Assembly (NCBI RefSeq): GCF_016632335.1
Contig: NZ_JAEPBG010000001.1
Location: forward strand, 372,001 to 436,000
Direction of reading: 5' to 3'
From: Noviherbaspirillum pedocola
Lineage (GTDB): Bacteria; Pseudomonadota; Gammaproteobacteria; Burkholderiales; Burkholderiaceae_D
Length of the DNA: 64,000 nucleotides
Positions within the stretch are counted from its first letter, which is position 1, and every line of letters begins with the position of its first letter. The notes under the pieces are model-generated. The model made no database searches. It saw only the letters and a program-made list of their open reading frames with translations, and was not told the origin of the DNA. The position numbers were made by a program, and so were the translations under genes. Shown here piece by piece: positions 36,389 to 47,213 of the stretch.

Positions 36389-37375
36389 TTACGCCGGTTG
36401 CCGGTCAAGCAGCGAAAACGCGGCGGCCTGCACCTCGCGCACCTCGGGCGGGGCGCCGATCTCGCCGAGATTGATGATGGCGTTCGACCAGTTGCCTTCG
36501 GTCTTCCAGCGCGGCGAATCGCAATAGATTTCGATCGTCGGCCGGTTGTAGGCGGCGGCGATGTGCGTGAGTCCGGTGTCCACGCCGACGGCGAGACTGG
36601 CCCGCTGCGCCAGCAGCACCGCTTCCATCAGCGGCAACGACGGCAGCACCCGCGCGCCGGGAATGGCGACGGCGAGCGCCTCGGCCGCCGCGCGTTCCAC
36701 TGCGCTGCCCCAGGGCAGGAGCACGATCAGGCCGCGCTCGGCCAGCGACCGGCCCAGTGCGATCCAGCGCGCCGGCGCCCAGCCCTTGGCCGCGCGCGCG
36801 GTGCCATGGAAAAACACCGCGTACGGCTCTTGCGGCAACCAGGCCGGCGCGAGCTGCGGCGGCGCGAGATGAAAGTCGGCCGGGCTGTCGATGCGATAGC
36901 CGAGCGCACCGGCCGCGACCAGCCGCGCGCGCTCCACCGCATGCGCGCGCAGCGGCACCGGAATGCTTTGCGTGTGGAAGATGCGCGAGATCGCTTCGTA
37001 GCCCGAGCCTTCCGTGGCGTTGGCCAGACCGACGCGGCGCCCGCCCGGCGCCAGCCGCGCCATGCGCATGACCAGGCCGGTCTTGAACAGGCCCTGGGTA
37101 TCAAGCACCAGGTCGTAGGATTTCGCGCGCAGCGCACGGTAGAAGCCGCGCATTTCGGCGCGGGTGGCGGCTGAGGCGATGTTGCGGCGCCAGCGGCGCA
37201 ATGCGAACGGAATCACGTCGCGCACGCTGTCGTTGAGCCTTACCAGCGAGGTATAGGACTCCTCCACCACCCAGTCGATGGTCGCGCCAGGCACATGGCG
37301 GCGCAGGTCGGCCACCATCGGCATGTTGTGCACCACGTCGCCAAGCGAGGAAACGCGAACGACCAGGATGTTCAA
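36389..37375 (-). CDS. waaC: Lipopolysaccharide heptosyltransferase I
   Basis: A 328-aa GT9 enzyme that adds the first L-glycero-D-manno-heptose to Kdo. The N-terminal MNILVVRVSSLGDVVHNMPMVADLRR is the WaaC signature (SSLGDVVH rather than the WaaF form). YDLVLDTQGLFKTGL, GRRVGLANATEGSGYEAISRIFH and the donor-site AVGVDTGLTHIAAAYNRPTIEIY follow. The length is normal. It is second in a leftward LPS-core operon, 51 bases after phosphomannomutase and 37 bases before kdoO. Confidence 0.95.
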   Translation of the reverse strand: MNILVVRVSSLGDVVHNMPMVADLRRHVPGATIDWVVEESYTSLVRLNDSVRDVIPFALRRWRRNIASAATRAEMRGFYRALRAKSYDLVLDTQGLFKTGLVMRMARLAPGGRRVGLANATEGSGYEAISRIFHTQSIPVPLRAHAVERARLVAAGALGYRIDSPADFHLAPPQLAPAWLPQEPYAVFFHGTARAAKGWAPARWIALGRSLAERGLIVLLPWGSAVERAAAEALAVAIPGARVLPSLPLMEAVLLAQRASLAVGVDTGLTHIAAAYNRPTIEIYCDSPRWKTEGNWSNAIINLGEIGAPPEVREVQAAAFSLLDRQPA

Positions 37376-37426
37376 CGCGCCTCCGCACCGGGCAGACTGC
37401 GCCGCGACGCCATGCCGGGCCTCACG

Positions 37427-38803
37427 TCAGTAAGGCAGCGCCGCGTCCGGCTTGGCAGCCTGGATCACGCGCTTGAACTCGCCCTGGATGCGCTGCAGCG
37501 CTTCCTGCGATTCGGCTTCGAAACGCATCACCACCACCGGCGTGGTGTTGGACGAACGCGCCAGGCCGAAACCGTCCGGATACTCGACGCGCAGGCCGTC
37601 GATGGTGATCACCTCGTCCGAGCCGGGGAATGTCGCTTCCTTCTGCAGCTTCTCGATCAGCGCGAAGTTCTCGCCTTCGTTGAGTTTCAGTTGCAGCTCC
37701 GGCGTGCTGATCGATTGCGGCAGCGCATTCAGCACCGCCGACGGATCGGCTTCCTTCGACAGCAGTTCCAGCAGGCGCGCGCCGGCATACATGCCGTCGT
37801 CGAAGCCATACCAGCGGTCCTTGAAGAAGATGTGGCCGCTCATCTCGCCGCCCAGCGGCGCGCCGACTTCACGCATCTTCGCCTTGACCAGCGAGTGGCC
37901 GGTCTTCCACATCAGCGGCTCGCCGCCGGCGTCACGGATCCAGGAGGCGAGGTGGCGCGTGCATTTCACGTCGTACAGAATCTTCTCGCCCTTGTTGCGC
38001 GACAGCACTTCCTCCGCAAACAGCATCAACTGGCGATCGGGGAAGATCACCTGGCCATCCTTGGTGACCACGCCGAGGCGGTCGCCGTCGCCGTCAAAGG
38101 CCAGGCCGATTTCGGCATCGGTGGTCTTCAGCGCATGGATCAGGTCTTCCAGGTTTTCCAGGTGCGCCGGATCCGGGTGGTGATTCGGGAAATTGCCGTC
38201 GACTTCGCAGAACAGCTCCTGCACCTGCGCGCCCATGGCACGGTACAGCTCGCCGCAGAAGGCGCCAGCCACGCCGTTGCCGGCGTCAACGACGATCTTC
38301 ATCGGCCGCGCCAGCTTCACGTCGCCGACGATGCGGTCCATGTATTCCTTGCGGATGTCATGGGTGCGGTAGTTGCCCTGGCCTTGCGCATAGGCATTGC
38401 CCTCGATGATGCGCAACAGTCCGGTGATGGCGTCGCCATAGATCGCTTCGCCGGAAAGCACCATCTTGAAGCCGTTGTAGTCCGGCGGATTGTGGCTGCC
38501 GGTGACCATGATGCCGGACTTGGCATCCATCGTGCTGGTGGCGAAATACACCATCGGCGTGACCACCACGCCGATGTCGATGACGTCGATGCCGGCGGCC
38601 TGCAAGCCCTCGGCCAGTGCCTTGGACAGGCCCGGTCCGGACAGCCTGCCGTCGCGGCCGATGACAACCTGCGATTCGCCCTTGTTGCGCACCGCGGTGC
38701 CAAAGGCCTGGCCGATGCGCCGGGCAACCGATTCATCGAGCGTCTTCCCGATGATGCCGCGGATGTCATAAGCCTTGAAGATGGTCGGGGACAGAGTCAG
38801 CAT
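37427..38803 (-). CDS. Phosphomannomutase/phosphoglucomutase (AlgC/ManB type)
   Basis: A 458-aa alpha-D-phosphohexomutase. The opening SPTIFKAYDIRGIIGKTLDESVA matches AlgC. The phosphoserine loop is VTGSHNPPDYNGFKM (Ser 103), the metal loop is FDGDGDRLGVV, the sugar-binding loop is GGEMSGHIFFKDRW, and the phosphate-binding loop near the C terminus is ARSSNTTPVVVMRFEA. It interconverts mannose-6-P with mannose-1-P and glucose-6-P with glucose-1-P. This would supply mannose-1-P to the GDP-mannose enzyme encoded at 50633-52051 and glucose-1-P for other sugars. First gene of the leftward LPS-core operon. Confidence 0.95.
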   Translation of the reverse strand: MLTLSPTIFKAYDIRGIIGKTLDESVARRIGQAFGTAVRNKGESQVVIGRDGRLSGPGLSKALAEGLQAAGIDVIDIGVVVTPMVYFATSTMDAKSGIMVTGSHNPPDYNGFKMVLSGEAIYGDAITGLLRIIEGNAYAQGQGNYRTHDIRKEYMDRIVGDVKLARPMKIVVDAGNGVAGAFCGELYRAMGAQVQELFCEVDGNFPNHHPDPAHLENLEDLIHALKTTDAEIGLAFDGDGDRLGVVTKDGQVIFPDRQLMLFAEEVLSRNKGEKILYDVKCTRHLASWIRDAGGEPLMWKTGHSLVKAKMREVGAPLGGEMSGHIFFKDRWYGFDDGMYAGARLLELLSKEADPSAVLNALPQSISTPELQLKLNEGENFALIEKLQKEATFPGSDEVITIDGLRVEYPDGFGLARSSNTTPVVVMRFEAESQEALQRIQGEFKRVIQAAKPDAALPY

Positions 38804-38883
38804 GATGGTCTTCTTTCTGTTTGCATGATTGAATGATTCGTTCCGGTTCGCGTTCGCGTTGCTCTAAGCGGCCGCAATATTGC

Positions 38884-38910
38884 CGTAGGGTGGGCGGAGC
38901 AGGCCCTACG
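38884..38910. repeat. Second copy of the extragenic palindromic repeat (short form)
   Basis: The 204-bp gap between phosphomannomutase and the WbpM-type gene contains CGTAGGG at 38884-38890 and CCCTACG at 38904-38910 as inverted arms. The interior plus right arm, TGGGCGGAGCAGGCCCTACG, is identical to the right arm of the palindrome at 14852-14914. It appears to be a truncated member of the same dispersed family. Confidence 0.65.
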
Positions 38911-39007
38911 TGAAGCTTGCGTGACCGCGCGGCGAAACAACCTCGTATTGTTCCTCCGATTGCGCACGAAGGCTTTGCGCGAAGCCGGCTGCAATGCCGG
39001 CCGGCGC

Positions 39008-40963
<1,956 letters not shown>

Positions 40964-41021
40964 GCCGGAAGCATTTTTTGTGCGGAGCAGTATTTTACCT
41001 GCGCCCGCATGGAAGCATTGT

Positions 41022-41582
41022 TCAATGTGTCACACCCTCTCGCCTCACAACCTTGATGAAGGTCAATTTTAATATCCTGATATCGAACAGAAACGAGCGC
41101 CGCTCCAGGTATTCCCGGTCGAATTCCACCTTCACCGGGATTGGCAATTCGTCCCGGCCATTGATCTGCGCCCAGCCGGTTAAACCCGGAGGCAACCGGT
41201 GCACGCCGCAGCGCGTGCGCAACTCGACCAGATCATGCTGATTGAATAGCGCCGGGCGCGGCCCGACGAAGCTCATGTCGCCTGTCAGGATGCTCCAGAG
41301 CTGCGGCAGCTCGTCCAGGCTGGTCTTGCGCAGGAAGGAGCCGATCGGCGTGAGGAAGGATTTCGGATCGCCGAGCAGGTGCGTCGCCACCGCAGGCGTG
41401 TCGATGCGCATCGTGCGGAACTTCGGCATGCGGAAAATCGCATTGTCGCGGCCCACCCGATCAGACCAGTACAGGGCCGGGCCCGGCGAGGTAAGGCGCA
41501 CCAGCAGAGCGATCACCAAACTCGGAATCAACAAAAACACGGCCAAGCCTGCTGCAAGGCACAGATCGAACAGGCGTTTCAT
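41022..41582 (-). CDS. Initiating sugar-phosphate transferase (PglC/WbpL-role, monotopic)
   Basis: A 186-aa bacterial sugar transferase of the small monotopic PglC type. A single N-terminal membrane segment (MKRLFDLCLAAGLAVFLLIPSLVIALLVRL) precedes the catalytic core: SPGPALYWSDRVGRDNAIFRMPKFRTMR, LRKTSLDELPQLWSILTGDMSFVGPRP and GLTGWAQINGRDELP. It transfers a phospho-sugar from a UDP-sugar to undecaprenyl phosphate, the first step of a Und-PP-linked glycan. Its start overlaps the end of the reductase gene by 4 bases. Together with the WbpM-type dehydratase the likely first sugar is QuiNAc or FucNAc, which is inference. Confidence 0.92.
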   Translation of the reverse strand: MKRLFDLCLAAGLAVFLLIPSLVIALLVRLTSPGPALYWSDRVGRDNAIFRMPKFRTMRIDTPAVATHLLGDPKSFLTPIGSFLRKTSLDELPQLWSILTGDMSFVGPRPALFNQHDLVELRTRCGVHRLPPGLTGWAQINGRDELPIPVKVEFDREYLERRSFLFDIRILKLTFIKVVRREGVTH

Positions 41583-42550
41583 CGCGCTTCCCCCGCTTGC
41601 AGGAAATGGGCAACGGTCTTCGCGATGCCGTCCTGGAATGCCACCGGCGGCCGCCAGCCCAGCCGCTGCAGCGCCGGCGTCACATCGACTTGCAGCGTAT
41701 CCAGCAGCCGGCCCGCTGCCGGGCGCTTTCCAACGAGCGCAGCAGCCGCCGACAGCAATGCCGGCGGCACCCGCAACAGCCGCGCCGGTTTTCCCATGGC
41801 CGCGGCGATCGCGCCGATCAGCTCGGCGATGCTAACATCGTGATTGTCCGACACCATCCAGGTCGCATGCGCGGCATCCGGATGTTCAGCGCACAGCAGC
41901 AGGAAATCCACCAGGTTGTCGATTCCGACCATGCTGCGTTGGTTGCGCACCGCCCCCAAGGGCAGCGGCACTCCGGAGCGAACCAGTTCCAGGAGTCGCA
42001 GGAAATTGGCGCGCACGCCGGGTCCGTAGACCAGCGGCGGGCGCACGATAACCAGTTCCAGGCCGGCGCGCGGCGCCCATTCCGACAGGCGCTGCTCGGC
42101 TTCCAGCTTCGACATCCCGTACGGATCCTGCGGCGCCGGACGGTCCTGCGCTGAAAACGGCCGTCCCGCCGGACTGCGCTCGCCATTGACCTTGACGCTG
42201 CTGAGAAAAACAAAGCGGCGCACGCCCTGCTGCGCCGCCTGCCGGGCCAGCGCGAGCGTGGCATCGGCATTCACGGCACGGTATGCAGCCAGCGGATCGC
42301 TCGATGCGTCGCGCATCATGTGCACCCGCGCGGCGAGATGGATGACGGTGTCGCAGCCCGCAAGCGCAGGTGCCCAGTCCACCGGACCGGCGATATCGCC
42401 TGCCTCGAACTGCTCTGCGCCGATGCGCCTGCGCACCGCCGCAACATAGCGCATGCCGCGCGCCTCCAGGCCCGCGCACAGTGCCGATCCGACAAAGCCG
42501 TTCGCGCCAGTAACAAGCACCTTGCCCAATTCAAGCCACCGCCTTTCCAT
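41579..42550 (-). CDS. NAD-dependent epimerase/dehydratase, probable UDP-4-keto-6-deoxy-sugar reductase
   Basis: A 323-aa extended SDR. The NAD-binding motif is KVLVTGANGFVGSALCAGL; the active site comprises FLSSVKVNGER and the catalytic YGMSKLEAE (YxxxK). VRPPLVYGPGVRANFLRLLELVRSGVPLPLG follows. It resembles the WbpK/WbpV-type and Rhizobium QreB-type reductases found beside WbpM-like dehydratases and initiating transferases. It could instead be a UDP-glucose 4-epimerase-like enzyme; context favours the ketosugar reductase. First gene of the three-gene leftward cassette. A later in-frame TTG just before GKVLVTG is possible as start. Confidence 0.85.
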   Translation of the reverse strand: MERRWLELGKVLVTGANGFVGSALCAGLEARGMRYVAAVRRRIGAEQFEAGDIAGPVDWAPALAGCDTVIHLAARVHMMRDASSDPLAAYRAVNADATLALARQAAQQGVRRFVFLSSVKVNGERSPAGRPFSAQDRPAPQDPYGMSKLEAEQRLSEWAPRAGLELVIVRPPLVYGPGVRANFLRLLELVRSGVPLPLGAVRNQRSMVGIDNLVDFLLLCAEHPDAAHATWMVSDNHDVSIAELIGAIAAAMGKPARLLRVPPALLSAAAALVGKRPAAGRLLDTLQVDVTPALQRLGWRPPVAFQDGIAKTVAHFLQAGEAR

Positions 42551-43039
42551 CTATTCCGGGGAACGGCATTGTAGCCGCGCCGGGGGAAGGCGAGTCGGTT
42601 CAGTGCAGTGCGAGCGACTTGAAGGCTAGCGCCAGCACGCGCAACTCGTTAGCGGGTGCGCGTGCATCGGGCGTATCGAAATGGAGAATGTTTTCGCTTG
42701 TCGCTTCCTCGCGGTAGGGGAATGCTCAATTCGGTTTCCAGCCCCTCGGCTCTACTGCTGTAGATGTGCACACAATTAAGAGTGATGTGGAGGCGCCGCC
42801 CCCCACCAATAAGATTCTGAGCGTAAGAACATCCGGTAGCGAATCGTCACCATTTGCGGCATACAAAAACCGAGTGGACGCTGCGGTGCCAAACGACCAG
42901 CCGAGCCCCGCGTCTGACAGCGGACCATACTAGTTCCAAAAGAACAACATTGGAGAATTATAGGGAGGCGACGCGCCCTTACGCACAAAGGCCCCTGCGC
43001 TGACGCAGCCCAAAACCTCCAACATCTAGGTTTCTCTGA
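42551..43039. other. Intergenic region without recognisable gene
   Basis: About 490 bases between the epimerase gene and a transposase remnant. Short frames on both strands show no similarity I can recognise. Composition falls from GC-rich at 42.6 kb to mixed toward 43.0 kb. It probably contains the edge of the decayed mobile DNA to its right. No promoter or repeat is clear. Confidence 0.5.
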
Positions 43040-43465
43040 CACGGTTTTACCCTAGATTCGTGTCCAGCAAAATCGGGGCCGACTCAGTCCGAACAAATCC
43101 TGAACTGGTTCGGCAAGCGCTGGCAGGTGAAAGTGACCTTTGAGGAAGCGCGAGCGCAACTGGGCATGGAAACACACCGCCAGTGGTCTGCGCGAGCCAT
43201 TGCCCGTGCAACGCCGGTGATCTTGGCGCTGTATTCCATTGTTGCCTCGCTGGCCAAGCAACGCATCAAAAAACAACCGATCATCCTGCGACATGCGGCC
43301 TGGTATGCAAAGGGAGCAGCCACATTAGCGGATACGATCGCTTTGGTACGTCGTTGGTTCTGGTTTAAACAAGCTTTATCGATGTCAGATGGCGCACCAG
43401 AGATAATAAAAATCCTGCGGACTTTATTCGAACGCTTGACCGACACACTCAGTTACGTCGCCTAA
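43040..43465 (+). pseudogene. Transposase C-terminal remnant (IS701/IS4-like DDE)
   Basis: An open frame without a proper start that encodes only the end of a transposase: SEQILNWFGKRWQVKVTFEEARAQLGMETHRQWSARAIARATPVILALYSIVASLA. The RWQVxVTFEEAR and ETHRQWSxxAIARxTP patterns are the C-terminal part, including the catalytic Glu region, of IS701/IS4-type transposases. The catalytic Asp residues and N-terminal two thirds are missing. It ends TAA at 43465. The adjoining leftward membrane gene reads into its 3' end on the opposite strand, so insertion of this element probably cut that gene. Confidence 0.75.
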
Positions 43466-44851
43466 GCGGACAAATCCCAGCTTAAATGCTTTTAAAAATC
43501 CAATAAATACGAGGGAACAAAAAAAGATTAGCCATGCATAATTTGGCGCATACGAATACGCCCAACTAGAGTCATACAGCATAGGCATCCATGAATGAAT
43601 CGGTTGATAAAATATCGAATAAGAATCAACCTCCGTTCCAGGGCCTTTATTGTAAAGATTTGCGCCGACAACGGTGTATTGGTAAAAGAAATAAATCTGG
43701 AGAAGCATCCCTCCTACTGTCACCACCTGAAATACTCTCTCTCGACTTTTACCAATTTCGATCAATCCATAAATAGTTGGAATAACGAATGTTATTGCAG
43801 CAGCCCAGCCGAAGCGGCCGGAAAAGCTCCCTCCTCCATACCAGTTTGGGTGAAGAGCATTGGGAATGGTTAATGATAGATAAGTTAAAATCCAAATAAG
43901 AGAAAATGCGCGATGCTTTCTACAAATCCAGCCAATAGCAAGCACTCCAATTAGGTTTACTGGATTTAGAATTAAAAGCCCTTGGTTCTGGTCAAAGTGA
44001 AGGCCCATAAAAACCATTAAGCTTGTTTTGCTTATTTCAAGCGCGCCTGACTGGTATGGCCCAGATACCTTTCCGAAAGCATAATAATTATAAAGCATAA
44101 GTGCAATACATGAAGCGCCGGCAATAATCAAAACTCGGAGAACTCTTTTTCGATCCCTCGAGTCAATATAAATTTTGGCTGAGATCGCAATTATTAGTAT
44201 TGCGCATGTTGCTGCGAACTTTATCTGTAGCCACGGCAAGAAAGAGATGGCGATGGCGAATGTAATCTCTAAACTTCTGCTTCTCCATTCATGTGCAGTG
44301 AAAAACCAATAAAGTCCAATAAGCGTTATTAGGCCAGCGACGAGTTCTGGATATATTTAATTTGATGCCGGAATAATAGGGAAAGCGATCGCCGCAGCAA
44401 TGACAGCAAGGAGTCTATGGGTTTGGTTTTTGGAAAATCGTGATGAAAACTCCCAAGCTATTACTACAATGATGTCCCCAAAGAGCACCATAAACAATTT
44501 TGCACCTACAACTCCACCGAGTACAAAAGGCAGCGCCAATAAGAGTGGAAGGCCAATATTGTGAATATTGAATAATCCATGGGGGCCTAAAACGGCGTGG
44601 GTATTTTCAGGCGAGGGTTGTGCTTCTTTGGCGGCGAGGCCATGCCTATATATTGCTCTTGACCTGAACTCGTCTCTGTATGGCGCCGTCTGCTCTAGCG
44701 ACCCATAATTGACAATTCCACTGGACATCACCAGATAATGCGGCTCGTCTCCAGTGGCAGTGTTTATTCCTTTTGCATTCCATGAAAAGAATGTCGCCAA
44801 AGCAAGGAAGTTGTAAATAAGTAAAATTATTAAGATTGGGTATTTCTTCAT
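43424..44851 (-). pseudogene. GT-C-like membrane glycosyltransferase, disrupted by one in-frame stop and 3' truncation
   Basis: Two leftward frames, 44851-44357 and 44239-43424, lie in the same reading frame with only TAA at 44359-44357 between them. Read through, they give one ~475-residue polytopic protein. The N-terminal membrane segment is followed by the acidic motif TATGDEPHYLV, as in GT-C enzymes that use polyprenyl-phosphate sugars. Around the stop the text is FPIIPASN-stop-IYPELVAGLITL, where a Gln (CAA to TAA) would fit. About nine further hydrophobic segments follow. The last ~20 codons run into the transposase remnant, so the native 3' end is lost. The gene is AT-rich compared with its flanks. 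It is in line with the leftward gtrA-dprE1-dprE2 genes. Confidence 0.7.
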
Positions 44852-45143
44852 TATTGAACGTCTATTTTATTGCTAATGAAAGAAGGAAGATGGCATGCGA
44901 ACATCATTATTGACCGTCGCTCCCCTAACGCAGGGTGCCGTAACAACGCGAGCAAAATATTGAAAGTGTCGCTGCAAGTACAGATGAGCACATCCTTGGA
45001 GATGAAGCTTGCCACAATCGCGATTAGAGCGAAAATAACAAAATTAACTGTTAGTTTTGTTGAGGCGAGAGCTCAATGTCGCGCCAAAGATCAAGAATTT
45101 TGCATCATACCGTAATGACGTGCTCGACTCTAGCGCGGTTGTC
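44852..45143. other. AT-rich intergenic stretch, no gene seen
   Basis: Between the disrupted membrane gene and the IS5-type ends. Short frames lack similarity. It may contain the former upstream region of the membrane gene. Nothing further can be supported. Confidence 0.5.
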
Positions 45144-45411
45144 GGCTTTGTCGCGCAAATAGACCAAAAGGTGAGTTTGCCCTTTTGTAGGCAGATCTAT
45201 GGTATGAAGACCGTAATTGGCGTGCCAAGACGCGTAGAGCGATTTGGCACCGGCGGCGCGCACTTGTAATTCAGCGAGGCTTTGTTGCGCAAATAGATTA
45301 AGGGACGAGTCTCTCCCTTGTGTAGGCGGACTTATGGCGTAGGGACCGTGATGGGCGTGCCAAGGCGCGTAAAGCGATTCAGCAAAGCAGCACGTACCTG
45401 TAGTTCAGCGA
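45144..45411. repeat. Two tandem diverged copies (134 bp each) of an IS5-type element end
   Basis: Copy A spans 45144-45277 and copy B 45278-45411. Both begin GGCTTTGT(T/C)GCGCAAATAGA and both encode on the minus strand the end of the same transposase (RLGTPITV then a stop). They differ at many positions. Copy B is the end of the IS element to its right. Copy A is an orphan end of an older, related element, so the newer element inserted into or next to the older one. Confidence 0.7.
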
Positions 45412-46260
45412 CCTTACGGTCGAAGTCACGCGCTTGAATGCGCTCGCCGAGGAGTTTGAAGCAGCGCATTTTGGTCTCGACCAAGCTACGTCGGTGATAG
45501 CCGCTCCAGTTTTTCCAAATCGTGCGCCCCAGGCGGCGCGTCGCTCGCAGAATCTCATTACGCGCCTGTGTGTACTAGGGCGATTCGTTTTCCAGGGCTT
45601 GGCGTTTCTTCTCGTAGGGATGACGGCATGCGCCTGGCGTAGCGCGATGGCCTCATGGCAGGTCTTGGTGTCATAAGCGCCATCGACACTGGCAATCTGC
45701 TCTTGCACAGGAATCCGGTCCAGCAACTCCGGCAGTACGGGCGCATAGCCAATGCTATTGTCAGTGACTTTCATGGCCCGGATCTCCAGCGTGGCGGCAT
45801 CGATGCCCAGATGGACCTTGCGCCATTGGCGCCGGTATTCAGCACCAAGCTTCTTGGTCTTCCATTCCCCCTTCGCCGAGCATCTTGATACCAGTGCTGT
45901 CGACCAGCAGGTGCAAGCCCGTTGTGGTGGGGACGACTTCAATGGTGACTTGTAATGTCTTTTGCCGCCGGCTCACGGTGCTGTAGTCGGGAACCGACCA
46001 GTCCAGGCCCGCCAGCTGCAGCAAGCTCTGCGTCATCCCCATGGCCTGCCGCAACGGCAAATTGAACAGGCATTTGATGCTCAGGCAGCACTGAATCGCT
46101 TCGTCACTGAAGCGTGGACTCCGCCCGCGCTTACCGGTAGCCCGGCCATGCCAGTTCATTGTGGGATCGAGCCAGATCAGCATTCCATTAGAGCGACTCC
46201 TCAGGAAAGAGTGCCTGTCAGAAAGCGATAAGAGATTCGGTCTTGGCCGGGCTAGTCTAT
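45278..46260 (-). mobile_element. Degenerate IS5-family insertion sequence
   Basis: The left end (45278, GGCTTTGTTGCGCAAATAGA) and a leftward IS5-type transposase define the element. The right border is not resolved: no clear inverted copy of the left end is found, and the coordinate given is approximate. The transposase is frameshifted, so the element is not expected to move by itself. Confidence 0.6.
45332..46183 (-). pseudogene. IS5-family transposase, frameshifted
   Basis: Pieces of a single ~300-aa IS5-type DDE transposase occur in different frames. From 46183: WLDPTMNWHGRATGKRGRSPRFSDEAIQCCLSIKCLFNLPLRQAMG, up to HLLVDSTGIKMLGEG. A frameshift in a run of five C at 45867-45871 (five G on the coding strand) then moves the sequence to a second frame carrying KKLGAEYRRQWRKVHLGIDAATLEIRAM and ASVDGAYDTKTCHEAI. 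A second shift plus a stop near 45575-45610 moves it again, to a frame reading QARNEILRATRRLGRTIWKNWSGY and ending LNRFTRLGTPITVPTP at 45332. The DDE residues are present but split. It separates the dprE-like operon from the disrupted GT-C gene. Confidence 0.85.
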
Positions 46261-46461
46261 ATCAGCACTGCGGCCCAGGCGAACTGTACCGGGTACCGAG
46301 CACAATTACAAAGCAGGATACTGCCTGAGGCAGGTGTACTATTTGCATCCGGGCAACAACAAACATGCTGGCGCCGTGGCAAAAGCCTCAGTTCCCGTCA
46401 CGGTTCCGCCGTGCGATGGGAATCAGGTCAGGTTCAGCGAATTAGTCGCAGCGTATTCGCC

Positions 46462-47211
46462 CTAGATATTCAACTTGTTGAAGACAAACCCCGGCATATG
46501 GATGATCACCATCATGATCAGCCGCCACTTGCCCGGCACATAGACCACAGTGCGCCCCTGGTCCACGCCGCGCACGATGCTCGCGGCCACATCCGTCACC
46601 GAGGCCAGCTTAGCTCCCTTGCCCTTCAGATGCGCCGTCATCGGCGTGTCGGTCGGACCCGGCTTGATCAGCACGATGCGCACGCCGGTGCCGGCGAAAC
46701 GATGCTGCAGGCCCTGGGCATAGCGCGTGACCAGGCCCTTGGCCGCGCCGTAGACATAGTTGGACTTGCGGCCACGGTCGCCCGCCACCGAACCGATCAG
46801 CGCGAGCGTTCCCCTGCCCTGCTGCGCCATGTGCATGGCGAATGCCTCGGCATACAGCACCGGCGATATGCCATTGATGTCTAGCGCTTCACGGCACAGT
46901 GACAGGTCGGCTTCGCAGTCGTGCTGTTCCGGCAAGGATCCATGCGCAATCAGCGCCACGTCGACGGCGCCGTCGGCATGAAGCTGGTCCACCGTCGCCT
47001 GTATCGCTGCCGGATCGAGGAAGTCGGCCTGCATCAGCCGCACCGTCGACTGCGGGCTTCTGACGCGCAGGTCTGCGGCAATGGCGTCCATGCGGGCGAT
47101 GCTGCGACCGACCAGCACCAGGTCCACGGCCTGTGCTGTTATCCAGAGCCGGGCGCAATGTTCGGCGATGGCCGACGTCGCGCCGATGATCACGATTTTC
47201 TTGAGTGCCAA
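46462..47211 (-). CDS. dprE2: SDR reductase, DprE2-like (decaprenylphosphoryl-2-keto-ribose reductase type)
   Basis: A 249-aa short-chain dehydrogenase. The cofactor motif is KIVIIGATSAIAEHCARLW; the catalytic Ser 141 and Tyr154-x3-Lys158 are in LIGSVAGDRGRKSNYVYGAAKG, which closely follows mycobacterial DprE2. A C-terminal hydrophobic tail (WRLIMMVIIHMPGFVFNKLNI) suggests membrane association, fitting a polyprenyl-linked substrate. DprE2 reduces the 2-keto intermediate made by DprE1 to polyprenyl-phosphoryl-D-arabinofuranose. It starts 2 bases after the DprE1-like gene. The assignment rests on motif match plus operon order. Confidence 0.85.
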   Translation of the reverse strand: MALKKIVIIGATSAIAEHCARLWITAQAVDLVLVGRSIARMDAIAADLRVRSPQSTVRLMQADFLDPAAIQATVDQLHADGAVDVALIAHGSLPEQHDCEADLSLCREALDINGISPVLYAEAFAMHMAQQGRGTLALIGSVAGDRGRKSNYVYGAAKGLVTRYAQGLQHRFAGTGVRIVLIKPGPTDTPMTAHLKGKGAKLASVTDVAASIVRGVDQGRTVVYVPGKWRLIMMVIIHMPGFVFNKLNI

Positions 47212-47213
47212 AT

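Noticed and set aside
43127..43465. 112-aa frame as a stand-alone gene
   Set aside because: It holds only the transposase C-terminus, and the same frame extends upstream to 43040 with transposase text and no proper start.
46243..46884. 213-aa plus-strand frame
   Set aside because: Its right part is antisense of the DprE2-like gene, and the left part has no similarity.
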